Shown here one piece after another: positions 19,580-27,433 of a stretch of 64,000 bases of DNA. Source of the stretch: Alphaproteobacteria bacterium (GTDB lineage Bacteria > Pseudomonadota > Alphaproteobacteria > Micropepsales > Micropepsaceae). The stretch lies in assembly GCA_017307355.1 (NCBI GenBank), contig JAFKFG010000009.1:62001-126000 (forward strand). The letters are read 5' to 3'. Below the pieces are notes generated by a model, which made no database searches, was not told the origin of the DNA, and worked only from the letters and a program-made list of their open reading frames with translations. A program made the position numbers and the translations under genes. Position 1 is the first letter of the stretch; the number at the start of each line of letters is the position of its first letter.

Positions 19580-19678
19580 TCGGTCGCGCTTGCGGACGGA
19601 AACCAAGCGCTCCTAATTCGGTCGCGCTTGCGGACGGAAAACCGGAAACCACTTTTCCTGCAAGCGCTCCTAATTCGG
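19580..19678. repeat. Nested repeat with GGAAAACCGG hairpin
   Basis: A 23-base unit beginning TCGGTCGCGCTTGCGG occurs at 19580-19602 and 19618-19640, and a second unit, CAAGCGCTCCTAATTCGG, occurs at 19604-19621 and 19661-19678. The inner part is a hairpin with arms GCGCTTGC (19624-19631) and GCAAGCGC (19660-19667). It shares its core with 22738-22781 but has a different stem. It runs into the 3' end of the lactonase-like gene. Confidence 0.6.
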
Positions 19679-20752
19679 CCTGCACTCCAGGATTTTATCG
19701 TCCAGCACCGAGCCGGTCAGGAGCCGCTGGCCCGCCATCGCCGCCACGCTGGAGGCGCCGATCAGCCGGCCTTCATCCGCGAAGATCGTCTCATAGCCGG
19801 TGGGAATGCCGTCCTTGTCCAGGCTGACGCGGAAAACCTGCGACGGCGACGGCTTGGCCGGGTCGGCGCGGAAGCCGTTGTCGGCCAGAAGGCTGGGATG
19901 ACCGGCGACGATCAGGCGGCCTTGCGCATCCGCCGAAATATTATCCAGCCGCGAGGGGATGGAGAGCGAGCCGATCTCTTTCAGGCTGCCGAAATAGGGC
20001 TCGCGCGAAAAAGCCAGGATCCGCCGCTCGTTGGTCAGCGCGACATAGAGATGCGCGCCGTCGGGCGACACATAGACCCCGTTGGGGAACGCCATGCGCT
20101 GCACCGAAATGCGGAAATTGGTGCCGTTGAAATAGAGCAGGTCGGCATGCGGCCAGATCAGGTAATCCTCGGCAAAGCGGCCGAAGCTGCCGGGCTTGGT
20201 GACATGATCGTTGGTGACATAGAAGCGATCCGGCCCCACCGCGAACAGATCGTTGGGGCTGACCAGAAGCCCGCCGGCGATGCTGGAATGCGGCACAAGC
20301 CGCGCCGCGCCATTCTCATAGCTGAGGCCGAAGATCTCGACCGAATGGGCGCCGGCCCGGTGATGGTTGATCACCATCAATGTCTCGTCGCCGTTGGGGG
20401 CGCGATAAAGGCTGATGCCATGGGGATGAAAATCTTTCGGCACGCCGTCCGTCAGCTTCACGGGCGCCGCCCCGGGGTCGCTCAATTTCAAGACGTAAAG
20501 CCCGTCGCGGGGGTCGGGCGCGTCCTTGGGCGCCCGCCGGTTGGTGGAAGAAACGATGATCGCATCATGCGCGGCATCGACTTCGAAATCCTCGGGCCCC
20601 TGAAGCCGCGCAATGGGCTGGCAGATATTGGGCGAAATTTTCGAGACGCTGGTGAAAACCCCGGCGGCCGTCACCCAGCGGATGCCGAAGAACGCGGTCA
20701 GCACCAAAAGCACCGACAGCCAGGTCATGCCCGACCGCGCCAGAGGCCTCAT
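19670..20752 (-). CDS. Paraoxonase/arylesterase-family lactonase-like protein
   Basis: This 360-residue protein looks like a six-bladed propeller of the serum paraoxonase (arylesterase) family, which hydrolyse lactones and esters with bound calcium. Family marks include GPEDFEVD, HPHGISLYRAPNG, MVINHHRAGAHSVEIF, LVSPNDLFAVGPDRFYVTNDH and a later NGVYVSPDGAHLYVA. An N-terminal membrane helix (residues 10-30) suggests a periplasmic anchored enzyme. Its start overlaps the stop of the ABC exporter (ATGA), so the two are coupled. The substrate is unknown. Confidence 0.75.
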   Translation of the reverse strand: MRPLARSGMTWLSVLLVLTAFFGIRWVTAAGVFTSVSKISPNICQPIARLQGPEDFEVDAAHDAIIVSSTNRRAPKDAPDPRDGLYVLKLSDPGAAPVKLTDGVPKDFHPHGISLYRAPNGDETLMVINHHRAGAHSVEIFGLSYENGAARLVPHSSIAGGLLVSPNDLFAVGPDRFYVTNDHVTKPGSFGRFAEDYLIWPHADLLYFNGTNFRISVQRMAFPNGVYVSPDGAHLYVALTNERRILAFSREPYFGSLKEIGSLSIPSRLDNISADAQGRLIVAGHPSLLADNGFRADPAKPSPSQVFRVSLDKDGIPTGYETIFADEGRLIGASSVAAMAGQRLLTGSVLDDKILECRPN

Positions 20753-22560
20753 TGCGCCGCCTCGACGACCGGTCCCTTGCCGAACTGCAAATCCGCCAGC
20801 CGCGCGTAAAGCCCGCCCTGGCGCACCAGATCGGCATGGCTGCCCTCGCCCACCACCCGGCCCTGATCCATCACCACGATGCGCTTCAGTTTCTGGATGG
20901 TCGCCAAACGGTGCGCGATCACGATGGTGGTGCGGCCCACCATCAGATTGGCCAAGCCCTGTTGCACCAGCAATTCATTCTCCGCATCCAGGGCGCTGGT
21001 GGCTTCGTCCAGCAGAAGCAAGGGCGCGTCGCGCAGGATGGCGCGGGCGATGGCAAGGCGCTGGCGCTGGCCGCCCGACAAGGTCACGCCGCGCTCGCCC
21101 ACGATGGTGTCGAAGCCGTCCGGCAGCCGCTCGATGAATTCCGACGCGGCAGCGGCATCGGCGGCCCGCTTGACCGCTTCGCGGCTGGCGCCTTCGCGGC
21201 CATAGGCGATATTGGCGGCGATGGTGCCGGAGAAGATCACCGGATCCTGCGCCACCACGGCAATCGCGCCGCGCAGCGCCACGGGATCCAGGTCCGCGAT
21301 ATCGATCCCGTCGAACCGCACGACGCCTTTCTGGGCGGCGAAGAAGCGCAGCATCAACTGGAACACGGTGGATTTGCCCGCGCCCGATGGCCCCACCAGC
21401 GCCACCGCTTCGCCCGGCGCGATGGCGAGCGAAAAGTCCCTCAGCGCCGCGCTATCGGGGCGGCTGGGATAATGGAAGGTGACATGCTCGAAGCTCACCC
21501 CGCCTTGCGCGCGCGCGGGCAGCGCCACGGGATGAAGCGGCGCGGCAATGGCGGGCTTTTCGTGCAACAATTCCATCAACCGTTCCGAGGCACCCGCCGC
21601 GCGCTGCAGATCGCCCCAGGTTTCCGACAAGGCGCCCACACCGCCCGCCACCAGGCCGCCGTAGAAAATGAACTGCACCAGCAGGCCGCCCGTCATGTGC
21701 CCGGCGATCATGTCCCGGATGCCCACCAGGCCCACCGTGGCAAGGCTGGCGAACACGGTGAAGATCGCCACCGCCGTGAGAATGGCACGCGCCACGGTGC
21801 GGCTTTTGGCGAGGACGAACGCGCGTTCGACCGTGCCGGCGAATTCCCGGCGCTCATAGGCTTCCTGGGTGAAGGCCTGCACGGTGGAAACCGCATTCAA
21901 GGTCTCGCCGCCGCGCGCCGACGTCTCGGCGATGGAATCCTGGCTCTTGCGCGACAAGGTGCGAACCCAGCGGCCGAACAACAGCATCGGCACCATCACC
22001 AGCAGCACCGCGCCCACCACCAGCAAGGCCAGCTTCAGGCTGGTGACGAACATCAGGATCAAGCCGCCGATCAGGGTCACCAGGTTGCGCAGCGCCACCG
22101 ACACCGACGAGCCCACCACCGTCTGCACCAAGGTGGTGTCGGCGGTGAGGCGCGACAGCACCTCACCCGTGCGGGTGACTTCGAAGAAAGCGGGCGTCAG
22201 GCCCAGCACATTGTCGAACACCGCCTTGCGGACATCGGCCACCACCCGCTCGCCCAGCCAGGTGACGAAATAGAACCGGGTCGCGGACGCCAGGGCCAGG
22301 ACCGCCGCCGCCACGATGAACAGGAAATAGTAATGGCTGAGGCTCTCGGCCTGGCTGACGGAGAGATTATGGTCGATCAGTCCCCGCGCCAGGGTGGGCA
22401 GCACCAGGGTGGCGGTCGAGGAGGCCAGGAGAGCCAGGATGGCGATGACGATGCGCCCGCGATAGGGCATCAGGAACGGGAAAAGCCGGCGCAAAGGGGC
22501 CAGGGAGCGGGAAACCGGCCGTCCCGACAAGCGTCCCATATCCGCGTCGCCTCGCGCCAT
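20749..22560 (-). CDS. ABC exporter, fused permease and ATPase
   Basis: This is a half-size ABC exporter of the MsbA/LmrA type. Six membrane helices lie in residues ~20-310. The ATPase domain has Walker A GPSGAGKST near 390, signature LSGGQRQRLAIARA near 490, Walker B LLLLDEATSALD and the switch His (VIAHRLATIQ). I start at ATG 22560 (603 residues); 22539 is also possible, and the frame reaches 22617. It overlaps the downstream lactonase-like gene. The substrate cannot be told from sequence. Confidence 0.88.
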   Translation of the reverse strand: MARGDADMGRLSGRPVSRSLAPLRRLFPFLMPYRGRIVIAILALLASSTATLVLPTLARGLIDHNLSVSQAESLSHYYFLFIVAAAVLALASATRFYFVTWLGERVVADVRKAVFDNVLGLTPAFFEVTRTGEVLSRLTADTTLVQTVVGSSVSVALRNLVTLIGGLILMFVTSLKLALLVVGAVLLVMVPMLLFGRWVRTLSRKSQDSIAETSARGGETLNAVSTVQAFTQEAYERREFAGTVERAFVLAKSRTVARAILTAVAIFTVFASLATVGLVGIRDMIAGHMTGGLLVQFIFYGGLVAGGVGALSETWGDLQRAAGASERLMELLHEKPAIAAPLHPVALPARAQGGVSFEHVTFHYPSRPDSAALRDFSLAIAPGEAVALVGPSGAGKSTVFQLMLRFFAAQKGVVRFDGIDIADLDPVALRGAIAVVAQDPVIFSGTIAANIAYGREGASREAVKRAADAAAASEFIERLPDGFDTIVGERGVTLSGGQRQRLAIARAILRDAPLLLLDEATSALDAENELLVQQGLANLMVGRTTIVIAHRLATIQKLKRIVVMDQGRVVGEGSHADLVRQGGLYARLADLQFGKGPVVEAAQ

Positions 22561-22683
22561 TATCGTGATCTTTAAAGGTTCCCAGGGGCTTATATAGAGA
22601 CGAATATCCCCGCACAAAGAGCTTTCCCCGGGGGTCGCTTGCCATCAGGGGGGCTTTTGCCTATAAGCCCCGGCCTCTGCATA

Positions 22684-22781
22684 AGGGCATGATCGCGCTT
22701 CCCGAAGCGCAACCATGCCCTAGTTCGTTGATTTGTCGCGCGATCTTTCGGAAAACCGGCTTCCACTTTTCCGGATCGCGC
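22684..22781. repeat. Two dispersed hairpins before rpmE
   Basis: The first hairpin has arms AGGGCATG and CATGCCCT with an inner GCGCTT/GAAGCGC stem. The second has arms GCGCGATC (22738-22745) and GATCGCGC (22774-22781) around the core GGAAAACCGG. The second matches the element at 19624-19667 in the core but not the stem. Confidence 0.55.
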
Positions 22782-22799
22782 TTAGAAAAGGCCGTTCCC

Positions 22800-23021
22800 A
22801 TGAAAAAGGGCATCCACCCCGCGTATCATTTCGTTGATATCCAGCTCAACGACGGCACCGTCTATAAGACCCGCACCACCCATGGCGAGGCCGGGCAGAA
22901 GATCACGCTCGACATCGACCCCACCACCCACCCCGCCTGGACCGGCGGTCAGCAGCAGCTGATGGACCGTGGCGGCCGCCTGACCCGCTTCAACAAGAAG
23001 TTTGCTGGGTTTGTGAAATAG
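22800..23021 (+). CDS. rpmE: 50S ribosomal protein L31
   Basis: Ribosomal protein L31 on the large subunit. The start is ATG 22800 ([13 protein letters not shown]), giving 73 residues; the longer frame from 22689 is repeat sequence. The N-terminal [15 protein letters not shown] and the C-terminal [13 protein letters not shown] match the family. The CxxC zinc ligands of zinc-type L31 are absent, so this is the cysteine-free form. A terminator follows at 23099. Confidence 0.93.
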   Translation: MKKGIHPAYHFVDIQLNDGTVYKTRTTHGEAGQKITLDIDPTTHPAWTGGQQQLMDRGGRLTRFNKKFAGFVK

Positions 23022-23098
23022 GAATTTCCCAAACCCGTCGCACGACGCTGTCGCTAGCGACGGCTTCGTGAAATAAGCGGCGCGGAAACCGGATTCGA

Positions 23099-23128
23099 AA
23101 AAGGCGGCCTCACCGGCCGCCTTTTTTT
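23099..23128 (+). terminator. Rho-independent terminator of rpmE
   Basis: AAGGCGGCC (23101-23109) and GGCCGCCTT (23115-23123) form a 9 bp stem with a five-base loop, followed by a run of seven T residues (23122-23128). Flanking A residues on the left extend the pairing. Confidence 0.9.
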
Positions 23129-23140
23129 ATGTTTTTGAAA

Positions 23141-23233
23141 GACCGGAGAACCGCTCGCTTAAGCTCGCGGCGTTCGTCGCTCAAAACGGTCCACCGGACC
23201 GTTTTGTTCGCCTGACGGCGAACCGCTCCTCAC
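23141..23233. repeat. Dispersed palindromic repeat, family 1, copy A
   Basis: Flanks reading CCGCTCGCTTAAGCTCGCGG and GGCGAACCGCTCCTCAC surround a perfect core hairpin with arms AAAACGGTCC (23183-23192) and GGACCGTTTT (23196-23205). Similar flanks with other core stems occur at 26587, 34880 and 39451. The element reaches the 3' end of rcdA. Confidence 0.65.
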
Positions 23234-23742
23234 TCCGCGCCGAAGACCTGCTCCAGCCGGTTCCAATGCCGGTGCGCGCCGGGAACCGTATCGCGGCCAT
23301 GGCCGAACAGAACCTCGTCCAGGCGCGCGATGCGGCGGTAAAGGCTCTCGCTGCGGGCCAGAAGATCGCGCAACGCCGCGGGCAGCAATTCCTCGGTATT
23401 CTCGGTGGCGGTACCCAGGCAGATTTCTTTCGAACCGAGGCGATAACGTCCCGACGATGCCTGGTCCGGCTCCATATCGCCGTCATGCACCGCGCGCTGC
23501 ACCAGAAGCCAACTGGCGGCCTGCATCATGCGGGTGGTGACGCGCATGCTTTCGCCCGCATAGAGGATCGCGCCTTTGCGCGACAGGCTGCGGGCTTCGT
23601 CGCGGCCGGGGCCATCGAGATAGCGAGCGGTCTCTTCGACCAGCGCCATGCCTTCATCGAAGGTGCGAATGAAAAGAGCTGATCCGGTGAAGGAGCGCGG
23701 CGGTGGCAGGCTCCGCACATTCTCCGCATCGTTGTGCAGCAT
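23230..23742 (-). CDS. rcdA: RcdA-like regulator of CtrA degradation (DUF1465)
   Basis: This 170-residue protein is a DUF1465 member, the family of Caulobacter RcdA. RcdA is an adaptor that helps deliver CtrA and other substrates to ClpXP at the cell pole. Family features are YLDGPGRDEARSLSRKGAILYAGES, then RVTTRMMQAASWLLVQRAV, and a C-terminal charged helix. The length agrees with RcdA. It is on the minus strand near DUF1192 and the quinone oxidoreductase, a neighbourhood I recall as common in alphaproteobacteria. CtrA is encoded about 4 kb away. Confidence 0.85.
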   Translation of the reverse strand: MLHNDAENVRSLPPPRSFTGSALFIRTFDEGMALVEETARYLDGPGRDEARSLSRKGAILYAGESMRVTTRMMQAASWLLVQRAVHDGDMEPDQASSGRYRLGSKEICLGTATENTEELLPAALRDLLARSESLYRRIARLDEVLFGHGRDTVPGAHRHWNRLEQVFGAE

Positions 23743-23860
23743 TCGATCCCCAGTTCCCCAACCGTCGCGACGCTATCAAGCCATGAGAGCCGCGCAAAGC
23801 ATTACTCTTGGTAAACCGCGTGAATTCTTTTTCCCGCCCAATTCGTAATGTGCATATTAA

Positions 23861-24058
23861 CTACGGCTGGCGCTTGAAGAAGTTTTCCGCCGCCGACTTG
23901 GTGGCATGCCGCGCCTCGATCGCGCTTTTGCAGCGCGCAATTTCTTCTTCCAGACGGGCGATGCGCTGTTCCAGTTCATGCGCGGACAAGGCGGAAATAT
24001 CCTCGCCCAGTTGAATCTGGGGCGGCTTTTTGCGGGGCGCGAGATCGTCCAGGTCCAT
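23861..24058 (-). CDS. DUF1192 small coiled-coil protein
   Basis: This 65-residue protein of unknown function belongs to DUF1192. It starts MDLDDLAPRKK, then LGEDISALSAHELEQRI, then a short charged coiled coil rich in Glu and Arg. I start at ATG 24058, which has AAGGAAG five bases upstream; the frame extends to 24121 but would overlap the promoter of the divergent oxidoreductase. Confidence 0.8.
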   Translation of the reverse strand: MDLDDLAPRKKPPQIQLGEDISALSAHELEQRIARLEEEIARCKSAIEARHATKSAAENFFKRQP

Positions 24059-24129
24059 TGCCGCTTCCTTGGCGTTAACGGTTCCACTCGCTAATGTGCG
24101 TTCGCACACATCCGCTGGCAAGCCGATCC

Positions 24130-25110
24130 ATGAAAGCCATCGCGCTGAAAAATGCCGGCAAGGACTATCGGCTGGAACTCGCCGAGGTCGCCAAACCCCG
24201 GCCCGGCAAGGGCGAAATCCTTATTAAGGTCGCGGCGGCAGGCGTTAATCGCGCCGATATCCTGCAGGCCGAGGGCGTTTATCCGCCGCCGCCGGGGGCA
24301 CCGCAGACCTTGGGGTTGGAGGTTTCCGGCCATGTGGCGGAACTGGGTGCCGATGCCGGTAACTATCAGATCGGCGATGCGGTCTGCGCCCTTCTGGGCG
24401 GCGGCGGTTATGCCGAATATGCGCTGGCCCCGATGGAATGCGTGCTGCCATTGCCCTCCTCGCTCGATCCCATCGACGCGGCGGCCTTGCCCGAAGCCTT
24501 GTTCACGGCTTGGACCAATATCGCGGAGACCGGCCGCCTCAAGCCCGGCGAAACGCTTTTGGTGCATGGCGGCGCCAGCGGCATCGGCGTCGCCGCGATC
24601 CAGATGTTCGCCGCCTTGGGTCACACGGTTTTCGCCACGGCGGGAAGCGACGAGAAATGCCGCTTGTGCGAAGCGCTGGGCGCCCGGCGCGCGATCAATT
24701 ACCGGAATGAAGATTTCGTTGCGATCACCCAGGAGATGACCCAGGGCAAAGGTGTCGATGTCGTTCTCGACATGGTCGGCGGCGATTATGTACAGCGTAA
24801 CATGACTGCGGCGGCCGTCTGGGGCCGTATCGTCAACATCGCCTATCAGAACGGCGCCAAGGTGGCGTTGGATTTGAACCCCATGCTGCGCAAGCGCCTG
24901 ACCCTGGCCGCGACCACTTTGCGGGCCCGCACTGTGCCGGAGAAAGGCGCGATCCGCGACGCCCTCGCCCATGCGATCTGGCCGCTGGTGGCGGCGGGCC
25001 GCATCCGCCCCGTGGTGGACGGGCGCTTTGCATTGGGTGAAGCGCAAGCGGCGCATCGGCGGATGGCATCCGGCGATCACGCGGGAAAGATCCTGCTGAT
25101 CCCAGGCTGA
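24130..25110 (+). CDS. NAD(P)H quinone oxidoreductase, PIG3-like
   Basis: A zinc-independent medium-chain dehydrogenase of the quinone oxidoreductase (PIG3/TP53I3) type. It has the GroES-like N-terminal half with AGVNRADILQAEGVYPPP, and a Rossmann fold starting LLVHGGASGIGVAAIQM near residue 140. The 326-residue length from ATG 24130 is typical. It is divergent from DUF1192 and probably a soluble NADPH-dependent enzyme. The exact acceptor is not predictable. Confidence 0.88.
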   Translation: MKAIALKNAGKDYRLELAEVAKPRPGKGEILIKVAAAGVNRADILQAEGVYPPPPGAPQTLGLEVSGHVAELGADAGNYQIGDAVCALLGGGGYAEYALAPMECVLPLPSSLDPIDAAALPEALFTAWTNIAETGRLKPGETLLVHGGASGIGVAAIQMFAALGHTVFATAGSDEKCRLCEALGARRAINYRNEDFVAITQEMTQGKGVDVVLDMVGGDYVQRNMTAAAVWGRIVNIAYQNGAKVALDLNPMLRKRLTLAATTLRARTVPEKGAIRDALAHAIWPLVAAGRIRPVVDGRFALGEAQAAHRRMASGDHAGKILLIPG

Positions 25111-25125
25111 CTATCAGCCTGATGG

Positions 25126-25497
25126 TCAAACAGGGTCGGGCAGCACGAAGCGGCTGCGGGCCGCATCTGTGTGCAGGCGCTCCGGCTTGTACCAACGGCC
25201 GAGAATGGCTCTGTCCATCAGATCGGGATTGGCGGCAAGGAAGGCATCGAAATCGGCGTGCGGCGCCTCGGCCATACGTTCCGCGATCACCGCAAGAAAC
25301 GCGATGGTGATGGTGTGGTGGAGCTTCTCCGGCTTGCCCACCCGCGCCGTCATGATTTTCAGGGCGCGGCCATAGGCCGAAACGGCGTCGAGAAAATCCA
25401 TCCGGCGCAACAGCTCGTAACCGGCCCGCACATGGTCGACATGATGAAACTCCGCGGCCGGAATATCCCCCGCCAGGAATTTTTCAAGAAAGGCCAT
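25126..25497 (-). CDS. Conserved hypothetical protein with HHVDHVR motif
   Basis: I do not recognise a named family. The 123-residue protein is soluble and mainly helical, with an N-terminal FHHVDHVRAGYELLRRMD segment and later a KLHHTITIAFLAVIAERM segment. Several His and acidic residues could bind metal, but that is a guess. It overlaps the upstream RHH-type gene by 14 bp on the same strand, so the two are translated together. Confidence 0.65.
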   Translation of the reverse strand: MAFLEKFLAGDIPAAEFHHVDHVRAGYELLRRMDFLDAVSAYGRALKIMTARVGKPEKLHHTITIAFLAVIAERMAEAPHADFDAFLAANPDLMDRAILGRWYKPERLHTDAARSRFVLPDPV

Positions 25498-25738
25498 CGC
25501 TCTCTTTCAACCGGTGGGCATCGGCGGCGGTCAGGGTGAGGCCATAGACCCGCTTCAGAAGCTCGACCTGCTTCAAGGTCTTCTCTCCGAACGGAGCCTT
25601 GCCCTCGAAGGCATGGAGCACGATGCCCTCCAGCAGATCCCCCAGGGAGAGGTCCAGGGACTCGGCCAAGGCCTTGAGGACTTTCAGGGTCCGCCGTTCC
25701 AGACGCACCCCGGTTTGAACCCGTTCAACAATTTCCAT
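25484..25738 (-). CDS. Ribbon-helix-helix-like small regulator
   Basis: From ATG 25738 this is an 84-residue protein beginning MEIVERVQTGVRLERRTLKV. A short strand followed by two helices (VRLERRTLKVLKALAESLDLSLGDLLE) looks like a ribbon-helix-helix DNA-binding fold. ATG 25753 (MYQDN) is an alternative. An inverted repeat overlaps that upstream start, suggesting autorepression. The gene overlaps the following conserved hypothetical gene, an arrangement like a small autoregulated operon. Confidence 0.6.
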   Translation of the reverse strand: MEIVERVQTGVRLERRTLKVLKALAESLDLSLGDLLEGIVLHAFEGKAPFGEKTLKQVELLKRVYGLTLTAADAHRLKESDGLS

Positions 25739-25741
25739 GTT

Positions 25742-25764
25742 ATCTTGGTACATATATACCAGAT
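25742..25764. promoter_or_regulatory. Inverted repeat at the RHH gene start
   Basis: TGGTA (25746-25750) and TACCA (25757-25761) flank a six-base centre. The pairing extends to ATCT and AGAT with a one-base bulge. It overlaps the upstream ATG of the RHH gene and lies just before the preferred one, a likely autoregulatory operator. Confidence 0.5.
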
Positions 25765-25891
25765 ATCGGTCAAGACAATTTCCTGTCCAAACCAAAGGGT
25801 TTCGGCTAAAAAGCCCACCTTCCTCGACAATCTGTTATCGAGCGAAGGGACGGGCTGGAGAAGCCCGCCCTGGACCAAAAGGATTTTTGCC

Positions 25892-26566
25892 ATGGCCGCC
25901 GACACCAAGCCGCTGATGCCCAAAGCCACCGCCGTCTGGCTGGTGGACAACACCGCGCTCACCTTCGAGCAGATCGCCGATTTCTGCGGCCTGCACCCCC
26001 TGGAAGTGAAGGGCATCGCCGACGAGGACGTGGCCAAGGGCATCAAGGGCATGGACCCGGTGACCTCCGGCCAGCTCAGCCGCGAGCAGATCGAGGAAGC
26101 GGAAAAGAACCCCAAGGCGCGCCTTAAGATGGCGGCGCCCAAGCACAAGATGCCGAATGTGCGCCTGAAGCGCGCCCCGCGTTACACGCCGGTGTCCAAG
26201 CGCCAGGACAAGCCCGACGCGGTCTATTGGATCATCCGCAATCATCCGGAATTCGCCGATGCCGACATCATCAAGCTGATCGGCACCACCAAGGCGACCA
26301 TCCAGAAGATCCGCGAGCGTTCGCACTGGAACGCCACCAACATCAAGGCGGTCGATCCGGTGACCTTGGGCCTTTGCTCGCAGCTGGAACTGGATTTGGC
26401 CGTCAGCCGCGCCGCCGCCAAGCATGAACGGGCGCAAAAGCGCGCCGCCAAGAAAGGCGCGACGTTGAAGTCAGTGAATGAAAGCCTGGCGCCTGCAGCC
26501 GAAACCCCGGAAATAGGCCCCGATTCAGACGAGTGGAAACTCTCCAGCGAACTCGAGCAGGACTAA
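25892..26566 (+). CDS. trcR: TrcR-like cell-cycle transcriptional regulator (DUF1013)
   Basis: This is a DUF1013 protein, a family present across alphaproteobacteria and named TrcR where studied. The 224 residues start MAADTKPLMPKATAVWLVDN. An HTH-like part follows (LTFEQIADFCGLHPLEVKGI), then a second one (DADIIKLIGTTKATIQKIRE). The C-terminal 50 residues are a charged tail. ATG 25892 has AAAAGGA upstream; the longer frame from 25514 crosses the RHH promoter. Confidence 0.85.
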   Translation: MAADTKPLMPKATAVWLVDNTALTFEQIADFCGLHPLEVKGIADEDVAKGIKGMDPVTSGQLSREQIEEAEKNPKARLKMAAPKHKMPNVRLKRAPRYTPVSKRQDKPDAVYWIIRNHPEFADADIIKLIGTTKATIQKIRERSHWNATNIKAVDPVTLGLCSQLELDLAVSRAAAKHERAQKRAAKKGATLKSVNESLAPAAETPEIGPDSDEWKLSSELEQD

Positions 26567-26586
26567 GCCTTCTGTCAGAGCGTTTA

Positions 26587-26680
26587 TTGCTCATCCTGCC
26601 CCTCGCTTTGAGCTCGGGGCGTTCGTCGCTCTCGCAGGTTCGCTGAACCTGCTCACCTGCTTCGCAGACCGCTCCTCACC
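26587..26680. repeat. Dispersed palindromic repeat, family 1, copy B
   Basis: This has the same flanks as the copy at 23141 (GCGTTCGTCGCTC and GACCGCTCCTCACC), but the core hairpin is GCAGGTT (26634-26640) with AACCTGC (26646-26652). It is followed directly by a family 2 element. Confidence 0.55.
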
Positions 26681-26742
26681 CTTCGACAAGCTCAGGGTGA
26701 GGATAGACTCTGTCACTCATGCTGAGCTTGTCGAAGCATGAG
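26675..26742. repeat. Dispersed two-hairpin repeat, family 2
   Basis: Two hairpins stand side by side. CTCACCCT (26675-26682) pairs with AGGGTGAG (26694-26701) around TCGACAAGC, and CTCATGC (26716-26722) pairs with GCATGAG (26736-26742) around the inverted GCTTGTCGA. Similar pairs occur at 46108-46214, and a single hairpin at 41768-41794. Confidence 0.65.
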
Positions 26743-26754
26743 GAATTCGCTGCG

Positions 26755-27360
26755 TTATAGATAACGTAGCGCCACAAAGCCCAGCACGACCAGTACCAAG
26801 AACGCGACCATCGCCACTTCGAGATATTTGTCGAGCAGCTCCTTGGCCTGGGCGCCGAAGAAGTGCACCAGCAATCCTTCCAGCACGATGAAGCGCAAGG
26901 ACCGGGTGATCGCCGAATAGAGCATGAAGAGGAAGAACGGCACCCCCGCCAGGCCCGAGGCGATGGTGACGATCTTGTATGGCACCGGCGTCAGGCCCTG
27001 GGCCACGATCAGATAGGCACTTTCGCTGTAGCGCTGACGCAGATTCTCCACCTGCTCGAGTGGAATATGCAGCACGCCGATCAGCCAGACGCCCGCCGTG
27101 TTCCAGAACAGCGCGCCGATGGCGAAGCCCAGCATGCCGCCCATCACCGACCAGAACGCGCACCAGGCCGCCAGCCGGAAGGCGCGGCGGCGATCGGCCA
27201 GCATCATCGGCAGCAGCATCACATCGGGGGGAATGGGGAAAAATGACGCTTCTGCGAAGGCAAATGCCGCCAATGCCCACCAGGCATTGCGCCCTTGCGA
27301 CTTGGCCAGCATCCAGGCGTAGAGGGCGCGCAGGCCCCTTGGTTTGGCGACATCCGACAT
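26755..27360 (-). CDS. YqaA/DedA-family inner membrane protein
   Basis: A 201-residue membrane protein of the YqaA branch of the DedA/SNARE-associated superfamily. It has the EASFFPIPPDVMLLPM re-entrant motif near residues 37-52 and a second GLTPVPYKIVTIASGLAGV near 122-140, with four or five membrane helices. DedA proteins are linked to lipid scrambling and membrane homeostasis. It stands alone and diverges from the acyl-CoA synthetase. Confidence 0.82.
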   Translation of the reverse strand: MSDVAKPRGLRALYAWMLAKSQGRNAWWALAAFAFAEASFFPIPPDVMLLPMMLADRRRAFRLAAWCAFWSVMGGMLGFAIGALFWNTAGVWLIGVLHIPLEQVENLRQRYSESAYLIVAQGLTPVPYKIVTIASGLAGVPFFLFMLYSAITRSLRFIVLEGLLVHFFGAQAKELLDKYLEVAMVAFLVLVVLGFVALRYL

Positions 27361-27433
27361 GATGACTTTCTAGCAAGCCGGGCGGGCCTGTCCAACTTGC
27401 CGTTTGAAAGTCCTTTCACTAGCGTGCGCGGCC

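Noticed and set aside
20752..22575. 607-residue open frame on the plus strand across the ABC exporter
   Set aside because: It is a shadow of the exporter; the ATPase motifs are all on the minus strand.
25514..25891. Long N-terminal extension of the trcR frame
   Set aside because: It overlaps the RHH gene and its operator; the ATG at 25892 has a good ribosome site and begins the conserved domain.
26587..26742. Clustered repeats as a CRISPR array
   Set aside because: There are different hairpins with unequal spacing, no repeated unit with unique spacers, and no cas genes.
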